DNA of 64,000 nucleotides from Cyrtodaria siliqua (taxonomy: Eukaryota; Mollusca; Bivalvia; Adapedonta; Hiatellidae): positions 186,001 through 250,000 of the forward strand of contig JAWPHD010000226.1 of the NCBI GenBank assembly GCA_037043455.1, in the 5' to 3' direction. The notes below the pieces were generated by a model. It saw only the letters and a list, made by a program, of their open reading frames with translations, was not told the origin of the DNA and did not search any database. Both the position numbers and the translations under genes were made by a program. Below, piece by piece: positions 11,118 to 22,600 of this stretch (position 1 is the stretch's first letter; every line of letters starts with the position of its first letter).

Positions 11118-11362
11118 TGTTCAAATTATATATATAATCTCCTGGTCATTGTCTTTCCTAATGCCAATAACTTCCAGCCCTCCAACCGACCCTTGGTCGG
11201 GGTCACTTAAATACATGTACATATTTGCGTTAAAATTTGGTGACGGTACATGTATTTAAATGACCTTGACGAGGACCCAGGGTCAGTTTGACGGCTGGAA
11301 GTTATTGGCATTAAGACGGACAATGAGCAGGAGATTATATATGAAATTTGAACATTCTACTC
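11117..11362. repeat. Large inverted repeat, arms over 100 bp
   Basis: The left arm (about 11117-11219) is the complement of the right arm (about 11246-11362), with a short spacer. Both contain CCAATAACTTCCAGCC or its complement GGCTGGAAGTTATTGG and the ACATGTATTTAAATGACC block. Two 180-bp units therefore lie head to head. Confidence 0.8.
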
Positions 11363-11502
11363 CCAAGGAAAAAAAGTTATAAAATATGTTGATGCCGTCG
11401 AGCCCACCAACATTAGCGGCGCCTGTCTCGCATTTTTTTCAAAAGGCGAGACAAAAATAGGTAAACGTGCATCAAATTAAAGATGGCCGCAGCTAGCGTT
11501 AA

Positions 11503-12039
11503 AGAGGATCTACCTATATCTTTTTTTCCACCAATTGATATAAACTTTACTTAATTGTAAAGAGGACTATGAAAAGGGTAAATGGCAATAATTTCACCCA
11601 ATGTAATATGCGTTTTGCTGGGGAAAAACAGGATTGAACGCATTTTTGAAATTGTATTCGTAATTATTTTAGACAAGCCGATTGCGGAGATTTTCCGACC
11701 TTATTCGTTTACAATCGAAACTGCCTCGTCGGATTGGCAAAGAGTTCTGATCGATTTGTTTACTATCGGAACTGCCTCGAGTAGTGTTTTCGTTCCAACT
11801 GAATCGCATTGCGCATGTCCAATAAAATCGTAAAAACACGTAGTTCTCCGGCAGGAATAAACGGCAGGGCAGCGTTTTATTCAAGATATTGTTTTGATCA
11901 TAATAATTTATAGAACTGGAATACGAACCATGTTTCTTCTTAGAATACTCATAAAATAGCTTTGTATACATATAAATGCAGTAATATTGAGTATTTAATA
12001 TTTTACATTAAAAATCGCGTTGATATAGGTAGTGCCTCT
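11503..12039. mobile_element. TTAA-flanked MITE (537 bp)
   Basis: Ends AGAGGATCTACCTATATC and GATATAGGTAGTGCCTCT are inverted repeats with two mismatches. TTAA lies outside both (11499-11502 and 12040-12043). It splits the 'AAGATGGCCGC' repeat. A second copy lies at 63540-64000. The small open frames inside are not conserved between the copies. Confidence 0.85.
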
Positions 12040-12414
12040 TTAAATGCTAATATTTTTTAATAGCTTGGATGTTTTGACCAAACCTTATATGGATAATGCT
12101 GAGGTATTTTTTTTAAGTTTGTAAAATAATTTAGGACAACGCAAATGTAAGATGGTGGCCATTCAACAAAATGCTTCAATCCTTTAAATTGCTTGGATGA
12201 TAAGGCTCAAACTTCACATGAATGATCCCATATCTATGGCTTTCAAGTTTGTAAATAAATTATTATACTATGTCAATGCGACATCCAAGATGCCCGCCAT
12301 AAACATAAAATGCTTATATCTTTTAAACTGATTTGACGATTTTGACCACACATCACATGACTGATGTTGAGGTCTATAGCTCTCACGTTTGTAAACATAA
12401 GTAGTAGTCGAAGT

Positions 12415-13131
12415 GTTTGTTTATCCTCGCCATTGGCAACTATGCCTTTTGGCAAGCTTTTCAAAGGAAGATTAAGTCCAATGTTCATGGAATGTCGTTA
12501 TATCAATCGGATCCAATGGAGATTACAAGTTACAGAAGAAGAGTTGAGTTAGTGGCAGGTGGGTGAAGAAATCCATCGTTGATTATCTAAAGTAGTTTAA
12601 GTCGTAGAAGATTAAAGTTGATGCCAAGTAGATTGTTGTTTCGACCAATAGGATGACTGCAAAGATGGTAAGTAGGTCAATCCCATTTTCGGCTCGAAAG
12701 ATGATTTGTAGCTCTCTGCCAATCAGAAGGCTCCACGCTTCTGTAGAAGTATCCCATGTAGGTCGATTCAGCTGTTCTGTTCTGTTAGTACTGGCTCCTC
12801 CGTTGTACTCACTGATATAACTGAACTTATATCAGAGAGTATCCCGCAGGGATTATCCAACTTCGGTATCCATGGTGGTTTATAATGAGTCGTCGTGTTC
12901 CATCGTAGACTGCCTCTTGTCATCATATGTGGGGACTCGCAGTGACCAGGAGTATCTCGCTGGAACAACATCAGTTTTCTGTAGAAATCTTCAATCGTCC
13001 ATCTTTAGGGTCACGTTAAAAACAGGTTAAAAACATATGTACACCCTGCTTTGAGGTATGTCCAAACCTCCCCGCGGCTTTGCCACACTGTACGGCGCAC
13101 AATTCTATGTCGTACAGTATGGGGTGGATGA
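12415..13131. repeat. Direct duplication, copy 1
   Basis: Matches 13244-13953 at lower identity. Shared landmarks are TTATCCTCGCC, TATCCCGCAGGG, ATCCATGGTGG, GGGGACTCGCAGTGAC, CATCTTTAGGG and GGGTGGATG. Frames are broken in both copies, so I read it as non-coding or decayed. Confidence 0.8.
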
Positions 13132-13243
13132 TTCCAGACAGCGGCACGCCATGCGGGGTCACTTTGTCCCATACGGCCGCATGACGTCCTGCCTGCTCGA
13201 TGGTCAGAACTGGAATGTGTAAAAATTAGAGCGTGTTGTAGTT

Positions 13244-13953
13244 TTTATTTATCCTCGCCCTATGGCACTAGGCCTTTTGGCGAGCTTTTCGACAGATGAT
13301 TACAGATGGGTGGATCTGGGAGTTGGGACGTCGTCCAAGGTGGTTTACTGTAGATCAGCAGCAGTAGATGGTTAGTGAAGAAGTCCAACGTTGATAGCCA
13401 GAAGTTGATTTTGACGAAAGTTGAAGATTAAATCCAAGTAGATTATAGATTCCGTTGAAGATTTTGGCCAATCAGATTGCCTGCAGAATTGTGACTAGGT
13501 CAATCCGATTGCCGGCTCGAAATCGTTTGGGCCAATCAGGAGGCAGGATATCTGAGGCGCCAAATGTGTCGCAAGTAGGTCGATCCTGCTGCATGAGCCG
13601 CCCGTGTTCTGTTGGTGAGGACTCCTCCGTTTCACTCGCTGATCTTGAAGCCGTTACGCAATACAGGATCAGCGAGTATCCCGCAGGGTTTCTCCAACGT
13701 CGGCATCCATGGTGGGTTAGGGTGAGTCTGCGTTTAGATCCATCGTAGGTGCCTCATGTCATCAAATGCGGGGACTCGCAGTGACATGGGGTATCTCGCT
13801 GGTACAACGTACAATGTCCAGTAGAAGGTTAATCATCCATCTTTAGGGCCACGTTAAAAGCAGGTTAAAAACATATATACAACATGTTGAGGTGATGTCC
13901 ATACCTCCAAGCGGCAACACTACACTGTATAGCACTATACAGTGTAGGGTGGA
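13244..13953. repeat. Direct duplication, copy 2
   Basis: Displaced about 830 bp from copy 1 and visibly diverged by substitutions and small indels. No conserved coding pattern is evident. Confidence 0.8.
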
Positions 13954-13989
13954 TGTTCTGAACTGGAAATTAGATCAAGGCTACTAGTA

Positions 13990-14110
13990 TTTTGAATGAA
14001 TTCTAACTTTGATAGAGCATCACCAAAAAAACTGACCAATCAGTGACCAGAAATAAGACATACCAATACATTCTGGTAGGTGATAAACTCGGTCTTTATC
14101 CTTGATGTTC
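13990..14110. repeat. Dispersed repeat shared with 36430-36540
   Basis: Both places carry TGACCAATCAGT, ACATTCTGGTAGG and TAAACTCGGT in the same order and spacing. Unknown family. Confidence 0.65.
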
Positions 14111-14480
14111 AATCAAGTTTACTGTTAAAATTAAGGTATCTATACACAGTGTGATTCTTTTAAAACCCTGCATTCATGCAAATTGATTCAATATGTATCT
14201 TTCAAAATGGAAATCTTTGAAAATTATTGTCTTTTTACTCTGCCAAAGATTTATTTTACTATAGAACCCTGGGATAAAAATATAAAGCTCTGTAGAACCT
14301 AAGGATAAAAACCGAGTAAAACAAATGTCATCACCTGGTGAAAATAAAGTAAAATCTCAACATTTTGGCAATGAAAAATTATGAATTCGAACACTCAGTC
14401 CTAATGCCATTATGCACTTAACTTGTATGAAATCCACTTATGTTAGAGCCAGTAGAGCGTTCACGGGCCCTTTTGTTATT
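14111..14480. other. No gene seen
   Basis: AT-rich sequence without recognisable features. Confidence 0.5.
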
Positions 14481-14499
14481 GTTTCTTCTTAAACTCCTT

Positions 14500-14970
14500 A
14501 CGATCAATTGAAGGAGGGTGTAAATATTTGGCACAGTGGTTGCTTAGGATGTGTAGAGGACAATCCAGGGTCTGATCCCTTGGGTCATAGGCCATACGTA
14601 TACGAAAGTATAAGTCTATGTAAAACATGCGACTCCTGGGACGGGTCAAATGTGGAAACAGGGTCACCATTTGATTTGGTAGAGGACCATAAGCTTATAA
14701 TAAATGCAATACAGAAAACCTCTGTCTCCTGTAAATTCCAAACATTCCCCTCGGATGGGGCCAAATCTGACCCAAGAGTCACCATTGAACAAACTTGGTA
14801 GAGGACTATAAGCTTATAAAAATGCAAAATATTAAATCCCTGGCTCTTGTAGTTTCAGAGATATTTTTAAAGTTTTTCCCTATATAAGTCTATGTAAAAC
14901 ATGTGATCCCTGCGTTAGACCATTTGAACAAACTTGATAGAGGACCATAAGCTTATATTAAATGAAAACT
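14500..14970 (+). repeat. Interspersed ~165-bp repeat ('AAGTCTATGTAAAAC')
   Basis: Three degenerate units with AAGTCTATGTAAAACATG, 'GGGTCACCATTTGA' and 'GAGGACCATAAGCTTATA'. The same family occurs at 23930-24535. Confidence 0.75.
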
Positions 14971-15159
14971 ATTAAAATGATATAAACAGTGTACAATATA
15001 TAATAAACAGAATGACATGAATGCATACACAGTAAATGAGGACTGTAAACAAGGAAAATATTTGTTAAGGCAAATATAAGCTACAGATATAGCAAGTTTT
15101 GTTGCAATATCTCATTCCTAAATTAAGTAATCGAGTGGAAATCATTTTTCTATTTTTTA

Positions 15160-16490
15160 GTAACAGTGACCTTGCATTAACCCCAGTGACCCCAAATGCA
15201 ATCTCACGCTTACTTTCCATATAAGGTACCCATACAGCAAGTTTCGTTCCAACATCTCATTCCCAACTAAAGTTATTGAGTGGAAACCTTTTTTTCTCTA
15301 TTTTTAGTAACAGTGACCTTGACCTCAGTGACCCCCAAATAAAATCCCAAGCTTCCCTTCCATATAAAGTACTTACGCAGCAAGTTTTGTTCAATATCTC
15401 ATTCCCAACTAAAATTATCGAAAGGAAACCATTTTTCTATTTTTAGTAACAATGACCTTGACCCCAACAACCCCAAATACAATACCAAAATACGTTTGAT
15501 ACAAGCTACCTACACAGTAAGTTTCATGTCTCATTCTTTACTTAAGTTTTTGAGCGGAAACCATTTTTCTCTATTTTTATTAACAGTGATCCCAAATGCA
15601 ATCTCAAGCTTCCTTTCCATATAAGCTACCTACCCTGTAAGTTTCATCGCAATGCCTCGATCTTAACAGTTATTAAGTTATTAAGCGGAAACTGTTTTTC
15701 TATCAGAGTTTTTTTTATGTGTTTTGTGAATGCAGCCTGTGCCTGTTCCATTGTGAAAAATAGCGGCATTTTTCTAGAAATTGTGAAAATTGTGAAATAT
15801 TATAACAAAAGAAAAAGAAACATTTTTCACTATTAATTTCAGTTTAATATCCCTGGGTTTTAAGTTTTGTTTTTGGTAAATACAGACTAGTTTTAACACC
15901 AGCCTATATTAAGACCAGTATCCTTACTGGTCTGTATTTACCCTAAAAAAAAAAAAGATGAATTTTTTGGATATAATTGTGAAAAAAGTATACTTTTTGG
16001 CATTGTGAATGGGGCCGAATAACGGCCCCAAATTAGGCATAAAAAAACACTGTCTATATATATTTTAGTAACAGTGACCTTGACCCCAAACACAATCCCA
16101 AAGCTTCCTTTCCATATAAGCTGCCTACCCTGCAAGTTTCATTGCCATACCTCATTCCTAATAAAAGATATTGAGCTGTTCTGACATTTTAATGGACATT
16201 GCTATATATAAGGTAGTGCTGTACGGGCAGCAAGTTCCAGGTAGAGAAATACATGCTGCCGGCCCGACACGTCATCGTCCCAGAGCCAGAAACTGTTTTT
16301 ATATTTTTATTAACAGTGACCTTGACCCCAGTGACAGCAAATGCCATCCCAAGCTTCCTTTCCTTATAAGGTACCGACCCTGTAAGTTTCATCGCAATAT
16401 CTTTCTTAACAAAAGTTATTGAGCGGAAACCACTTTTCTATTTTTAGTTACAGTGACCTTTACCCCAGTGACCCCAAACACACCTCGAAC
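15160..16490 (+). repeat. Interspersed ~140-bp tandem repeat ('CAGTGACCTTGACCCC')
   Basis: About seven units with 'CAGTGACCTTGACCCCAGTG', 'CTTCCTTTCCATATAAG' and 'GCGGAAACC'. A MITE interrupts the run at 15704-16052. Confidence 0.8.
15704..16052. mobile_element. CAG-ended MITE with 5-bp target duplication (349 bp)
   Basis: Inverted ends CAGAGTTTTTTTTATG and CATAAAAAAACACTG. The target duplication TCTAT is at 15699-15703 and 16053-16057. A perfect hairpin GGGGCCG-AATAA-CGGCCCC lies at 16011-16029, close to the right end. hAT-type elements have CAG ends, and a 5-bp duplication fits the hAT5 branch; no transposase is present to confirm it. Confidence 0.8.
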
Positions 16491-16569
16491 ACGTCCGAGC
16501 TTTCATTGGTATCAAAATAAATAAATAACCATACTAAATTAGAACTAAGGGTTGTTTTTAGTGAAAACA

Positions 16570-16990
16570 GATAGGAGAAAGGGCCATAAATCCGCCAAAA
16601 ATCATTAAACTGGGACACGACGAAGACATGTGCAACTAGGCTTGGTAATGGTCATCCCTACCAAGTTTCATGGAAATCCAGGTAGCTGATCCGTAGTAGT
16701 CGGGACAAAACTTATGTATTAAAACCTTTAAAGCGCCTAACTCCACTCATTCAACCAGGACAAGACAATGATATATGCAACCAAGTTTCGTTGAAAGCCA
16801 AATGGTGGTTGAGGAGAACTAGTCCGGACAAAGTTTATGCATTAAAACCTGTAAAGGGCCATAACTCTGCCTAAAATCATTCAACCGGAACATGTTGATG
16901 ATATGCGTAACTAAATCCAACACTGATCATCCCCGCAGTTTCATTAAAATCTGGCCAAATGAAGGGCCTAATGTCTTAATGAGGCAAACT
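16570..16990 (+). repeat. Interspersed ~165-bp repeat ('GGCTTGGTACTGATCAT')
   Basis: Degenerate units of the family that is better preserved at 38100-39190 and 40400-41580. Landmarks are 'AAAATCATTCAACCGG', 'GAACTAGTCCGGACAAAG' and 'AAACCTTTAAAGGGCCATAA'. Confidence 0.7.
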
Positions 16991-17870
16991 AGAGCATTTT
17001 TAACTAAATCAAGGGCCGTAACTCTGGTGTTACCAATTCAATTTAGCAGGTTCTCAAATTTGTCCCGAGCTTTCATTGATATTAACAATCTGGTGAAGTT
17101 TGTAAAATATCCGATGCAAAATGATTGTCAGATTTGGTTTTCGAAAGGGAATAAGACTTCATTGCTGTTAATAATCTGTGAAAGTTTGTAAAGATCAAAT
17201 AATAAATGAAGGTGCCAGTGTTCACAAGGCAGACAAAAACTGTCGGAGAACAGCTCAGCTTGACTATTCGATTTTTCAGAGAATAATAAATTATATAGCT
17301 ACCCTGGTATATACCATCAGAAAACAAGGCTAAAACAATGTGGGGTTGGGATTGGGGTGCGGGGCGAGTATAGAGTGTTTACAAGGCAGAATATGGTGTT
17401 TGTCAGCAAATCAAGGGCCACAACTCCAGTTAAACTAATCCGATCTTGCTAGTTTTCAAACTTCTCATTGATATTAACAATCTGGCAAAATTTGGTAAAG
17501 ATTAAATAATAAATGAATGTGCTAGAGCGTAAACAAGGCTTAATATGGCTTTTTTCAGCTAAACAAGGGCCATAACTGTGTTACTAATCCGATCTGGCAG
17601 GTTTTCGAACTCATCCGAGATTCCATTGATATAAATACACTGGTAAAAATCCAATACAAAATAAAGGTGCTAGATTGTAAACAAGACTTAATATGGCATT
17701 TTTTCAGTATTTTTTTCAGCATAACAATGACCGTAACTCTGGTGTAACTAATCCAATCTGGCTGGTTTTCGAACTCATCCAAGCTTTCATTGAAATAAAG
17801 AGACTGGTAAAGTTTCGTAAAGATCCGATTAATAATGAAGTCCCTATCGCATAAACAAGACAAAAGTTAA
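16990..17870 (+). repeat. Interspersed ~165-bp repeat ('GGGCCATAACTC')
   Basis: Five units with 'AAATCAAGGGCC', 'CGATCTGGCTGGTTTTCGAA', 'TTTCATTGATATTAACAATC' and 'GTAAAGATCAAATAATAAATG'. Same family as 34620-35703, 39550-39970 and 41560-42190. Minus-strand open frames here are shadows. Confidence 0.75.
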
Positions 17871-17929
17871 CGGACGACAGACTGACAACTCGCCATCGCA
17901 TTAAAAATGTCATGGTGACAAATGGTCCC

Positions 17930-18135
17930 GAAAAGATTTTTTGAACCTTGACGATCAAGTGTGACCTTGACCTATGAGGTATGGACGTGATTCTTGCAGG
18001 CGACACACCTTCTCATTTTGATAAACATCTTTGTGAAGTTTCATGCAATTCCCTTCATTACTTTACGACTGAAATTTGATTGTTCTGGACAGATGAACGA
18101 ATGGACCAAGCGATTACTATATGCCTCCATAAGAA
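17930..18135 (+). repeat. Interspersed element 3' part ('TGACCTTGACC ... ATATGCCTCC')
   Basis: Parallels 29920-30115: 'TGACCTTGACCTATGAGGTA', 'GCGACACAC', 'AAGTTTCATGCAATTCCC' and a final GATTACTATATGCCTCC at about 18112. In the other copy this final phrase is the unit that was amplified into a minisatellite. Confidence 0.75.
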
Positions 18136-18264
18136 GTAAAAATTGTTATACAAAATTAAGATTTTTTTTTATTCAATACATTTAAAATAAACGTATCAAG
18201 AAATGTACGATAATGCATTATCTGCAATGTTTCTTTGAAGGGAAATAACTCATACTCATCATCA

Positions 18265-18540
18265 TGAATTTAGTAAGAGTAGTTTCTCTTTGTATTCTAT
18301 TTGGCCATGACTTGATGCAAGATTACATTTGATATTAACATCAACAATTGTAAATGGAGTTTCTACGACAGAATTTGCAGCAACTCTGCAGTTCAGGGTG
18401 AGAAGGTTCTAGGCCCATTTTCCGTATTTTATCTCGATGTACATGGAGAATGAGCCTGGCATGTTCATGCCTGTTAGGTGCCATTTAACCTTTCATGCGT
18501 TGGTGCGCCTTAAAACCCAATTCAATTCAATTCTTTTGCT
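18265..18540 (-). repeat. Probable dispersed repeat with a short open frame
   Basis: On the minus strand it starts with GAATTGGGTTTTAAGGCGCA, a phrase I associate with dispersed invertebrate repeats. A 40-codon open stretch follows an AG and could be mistaken for a last exon of the kelch gene. The exon at 19553-19641 fits that role better. Confidence 0.4.
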
Positions 18541-18633
18541 GCAGATGCTCAGATTATGCTAGTTACATGGTGGCCACAGGAATCTAAAACTCCCTGATAT
18601 TTCCCTGACCAAGCATTTGGTTTCCCTGATTAA

Positions 18634-18960
18634 AACAAGAAGAGTGTTCCAAGGAACACTTGTGTTGCCTGCAGTCAGCTAATTTCAGTTATGAACTTGG
18701 TTAGGTTGCAGGTTAAAGTTTTATAAAAAGGGGCATAACTCCTTCAAAATGAAAGTCAAGTTATTTGACAAGTTTAACGATATTCCATGAAGTAAGATGA
18801 ACATGTCTGTGAAGTTTTATGAATACAGGTCAAATACTTTTCAAGTTATGGCCAAGGTTAGGTTGCAGGTTAAAGTTTGACGGACAACGACAGACGACGG
18901 ACAAAGTGATCCCCAAGTGCCTGCAATGCTATGCGGACGACACGATAAGAAAAGTTACTG
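18634..18960 (+). mobile_element. AACAAGA-type element with AGTGTTCC hairpin
   Basis: Begins AACAAGA and then a perfect hairpin AGTGTTCC-AA-GGAACACT at 18641-18658. Two internal units contain GGTTAGGTTGCAGGTTAAAG, and it ends near CGGACGACACGATAAG. A decayed copy of this 5' end lies at 44213-44270, right before the large satellite. Confidence 0.65.
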
Positions 18961-19288
18961 TCTCCATCCTCCCCTTATAGCCATGCGGTCACCACCAAAT
19001 ATCACACAGTCTTTATGAGTGGTTATAAATAGATTTTTTTAGCATTCTTAAATGTTTCTTTCTTCAAACCATTTAAGAAAATGAATTCCATCTAAAATAT
19101 TTATAACTGATGTATTAATGTGGAAATTATTTACATAGAAAAACTTTGGTTTTTTTCCATTATATTTTTCTGCCTGAAGTGTGTCAATTACATATTTTTT
19201 TTTAGTAAGTTAGTTCAGCAATACAATTCCCAGACTTGTCCCTGATTTTTATATTTTTTCAAATTCCCTGATTTTTCCTTGCAGGGAA

Positions 19289-19294
19289 TTTATT
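19289..19294 (-). terminator. Candidate AATAAA polyadenylation signal
   Basis: AATAAA on the minus strand, about 260 bases after the kelch gene stop codon. It lies in the edge of a repeat, so its use is uncertain. Confidence 0.25.
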
Positions 19295-19552
19295 TTTGCC
19301 ATTTCCCCTGTTTTTCTAGTTTTCCAGAGTCTGCTGCCACCCTGCAGTTCGGTATTTTCAATCAGCCAATTGAACTCGTTGCGTATAAGCCACACCAATA
19401 CCGCTCCAACCTTTATCAAGGCTGCAATAGTCTGATCAACAACTCAACTTGTCCTTATACCTAATAATATAACACACTTGTAATTAAATACATGTACATA
19501 TAAATTCATATTGCAACAATAATTTCAGGTTGATATAATCTGTATTCATTCA

Positions 19553-19641
19553 TCAGGAAGTCCCGGCCTGTATTTCTTCAGTTCCATTAGTGTGTCCATT
19601 AGACTCGACGTTCGCCAGGGATTTTCCTTTTAATACATCAC
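19553..19641 (-). CDS. Kelch gene coding exon 8 (last)
   Basis: The acceptor is TGTGTACATTACAG. The exon takes up phase 1 from exon 7 and runs 28 codons, rich in Gly, Ser, Asn and Glu, to TGA. It was preferred over an alternative open stretch at 18267-18400 because the acceptor, phase and closeness are all better. It is too short for similarity alone to prove it. Confidence 0.65.
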
Positions 19642-22600
19642 CTGTAATGTACACAATACAAGCAAGTAATACCCAGCCCACTATGCCTTTTCATATCTTC
19701 AGTACATTCAACTTCCTTAAACAAACTAACCCACGAAATAATGGCAAAATTACACTACAAAACCATTCAAAACTCTATCCAGGTGTTCAGGTTATACAAT
19801 AATGTATCTGTGCCGATCAGAAGTATTCATTAATTCACGGGTTCTTTAAAAAAATAATTTATGAACCTATGACCGACAATGCAGTGCATAACTTTGTCTG
19901 GATTTTGGCCAGAAGAGTATCCTACCCAGGTTACAGGGCTCGACGTTAGGGACTGACCGCTTGCCCTGGGCAGGTAAAACAGTGATCCTGGCAGGTAAAG
20001 TCTCAAAGGCTCAATCCTGTCGGGCAACTTCAAAACTGAGTGACAGTGACACTCATTGGTCTAATAATGCTTTTATTCGTACGCGTTTCCACGCCATTTT
20101 GGTAACGAGACGCTTTCATTTACTATGAAAATATGCTGTCTTGGACAATGCTTGGACGATCAAGATTGTTAAGACTAGTTTGTTGACACCAAACTAAAAT
20201 TTTGCTTTACAAATACCAGAATACGCTTGAATTTGATAAACTTATGTCTTTTGCGTTTTTGTTCTATAAAACAATAGTAATATGATATATTGTTTGTAAC
20301 AATAGCATACAAACAGTATATCCTTATAAAATAAAACACTTTGGGTCTAAATATTTGGGCAACCAACAAACTGGCATGGGCAAATAAATTGCACTGTTAA
20401 CTTGCCCTATGGGCAAGCTGTCCGTCAAGTTAGCATCGAGCCCTTGCTATTATTAAAATACTAATTGATGAACATACATGTATTGCGATAATATCATACT
20501 AAAACCTATGGTACAATATTTAACCATGAACAACTGAAACCTATAAATGAGTTATATGCAAACAGGTTTAAGTAAAACTGATATTGGAATATCAAACTTA
20601 GGTGCTAATTTTGATGCTTGATTTGATACTGTCCCTTTAAGGACCTATTTGCCAACGCTTGATGAGCATGGAAAGCTGACTTATTTACTGCCAATATGCT
20701 ACATGACAGATTAGTCGGGTATATAAACTGAGGTCCGAGTAAAGTTTTCTATTTGAAAAGCATTGGTATACTGAACAGTATCTAGGGTATAACAGTATAT
20801 AATACTTCAAATTTTATTTTTATGAAGAAGAAAAAAGCAAATTAACAAGTAAGCTGTACTAAATACAAAACTTTGTTGATAATGCAATGCTTTTAGAAGA
20901 AAACACACCAAAACAAAAGTAATGAAACACCTGGTTTTATGCTTTAATATGTTGGTTTTATACAAAAGCTGTATTGGGAGGGCCTCATCAACCGAAACAG
21001 AATTGAATACCACCATTTGCTTGCTCAAGCAATTGTAAGTCTAACAGTGATTGACAGTTACCTATACAAATTTTCTCCGCCCACCAAATACAATAGGCTG
21101 GAAATAGGTCATTAAGTAGACTACACGGGTTACACCTTACCTAGAGGTAGAACAAACGTATCACCGTGGAACTTCTGGCACATCATGATCTCGGAACTGA
21201 ATTCTGATGACCCTCCGTACATCACCAGCTTGTCGCCGACAGTCACAACGGAGTGTTGACCCCTAGATGTGGGCAGGTCCCCGCATACTGTAGGCTGTAA
21301 CCATTCACATGTGTCTGGTATACAGAAAAGTTTTTAAATGGAATTATAACAAACGTTTGTTTTTGTCTTTTTTACAAAAAAGAATCGAGCATTTACTTAT
21401 ACAAATTTGTTCAGGTCATTTCAACTAATTTCAGTTTATTCTAATCACTTAAAGCAAGCTAGTTCTTAAAGCTATCCCATCTCTCAACTATATAACAAGG
21501 AACCTTTACCAACATTTTAAAGTCAACAAACACAGACATTTACTTTCATAGTGCATTCATCAGTTTGCATGATATTGACTTCAACTGAACTCTTGCATTT
21601 CTTAAAACAACAGAAACCTATTGGCGTTGAAGCACCGAGCCGACACCTCTGTGCGTTTCAAGTCATTTTTAGCCCTTGTTAGGCCGTATTTTTTTGTGGT
21701 ACCGGCAGACCACCTCGTTTTTCGTGTGTAGAACCAGTACTGTATTCCTACCGTCATCTGTAAGAATCGACACTTTCTCAACTGACAAGTCGAGCTCCCA
21801 GTGGGATTCGAACCAGCAGCGGTGAAAGGCAAGAAAGTTTTAGATGCAGAGTACAGTTTGTCTCTGGCATGTCTGCCATCAGTTCATTTTGATCACTCCA
21901 ATAAAGTGGACGATACAAATTGGAATATATTCTTACCTAATCATATAGCCCACGTTAGGATTGAGAGTCAGGCTTTTTGTCTTTGCTTGCCTATAAGCTT
22001 TTATTTATTGCACTGGACATTTTAGCGAACAGACCTTGGTTTTAAGTCTCATATGAAAGACTGGTAAGGTAGGAAATACTTTTTTAATATTTCGATAATT
22101 AGCCCAAATTCGGTCCTGGCTGGGACAGAACGCACAATCCCTGGATTACTAAGTCGCGATGCTAACCATTACACCAGTGCTACCTTTTTCTATTTATGGG
22201 CTCTTACGATGTTGAAAATCTCACTTTTCATTTAAAATCTACTAAAATCATTTTTGGGACAATTAAATGTTGACAACTAGAATGTTGAATCGCCCTTAAA
22301 GATATGTTTGTTGGCCGTTTCCCGACCCAGGATTTTATAAATGGGTAGGTAGGTGAAAAATTAATTTCTGCCGAAAACAGTAAAACCTTATTATATATGA
22401 AAGACAAATATACTATATGTTTAAGAATTGCTATTAGTTTTTGGTAGGGACATTTATTGTGGGTAGTTATGGAAATGACAAACCAACAATTGTTATGGTT
22501 CGTCTGGTTAAAAATATAAACCTGTCAACACTTGTAATTAGTTTGAGATAATCAACCTTGGAGAGTAAATTTTAATAAAAATGTAAAACATATAATACTA

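Larger units (their letters stand above)
18570..19340. mobile_element. Putative non-autonomous DNA element with an insert
   Basis: Ends GGTGGCCACAGGAATCTAAA and TTTCCAGAGTCTGCTGCCACC-type are roughly inverted, and 'TCCCTGATTTTT' phrases occur near both. An AACAAGA-type element (18634-18960) is inserted near the left end. The boundaries are approximate. Confidence 0.45.

Noticed and set aside
11582..11833. 83-codon open frame and its 74-codon counterpart at 63619
   Set aside because: Both lie inside copies of the same MITE. The frames shift relative to each other by indels, so there is no sign of protein-level conservation.
18267..18400. Alternative last exon of the kelch gene (40 open codons on the minus strand)
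   Set aside because: It lies 2.7 kb beyond exon 7 in a probable dispersed repeat, and its AG is not the first after the pyrimidine tract. The exon at 19553-19641 has a better acceptor, the right phase and is nearer.
21040..21105. Open stretch with acceptor and donor just after exon 7
   Set aside because: The intron would be only about 35 bases, and the sequence is part of a dispersed repeat also present in intron 1.
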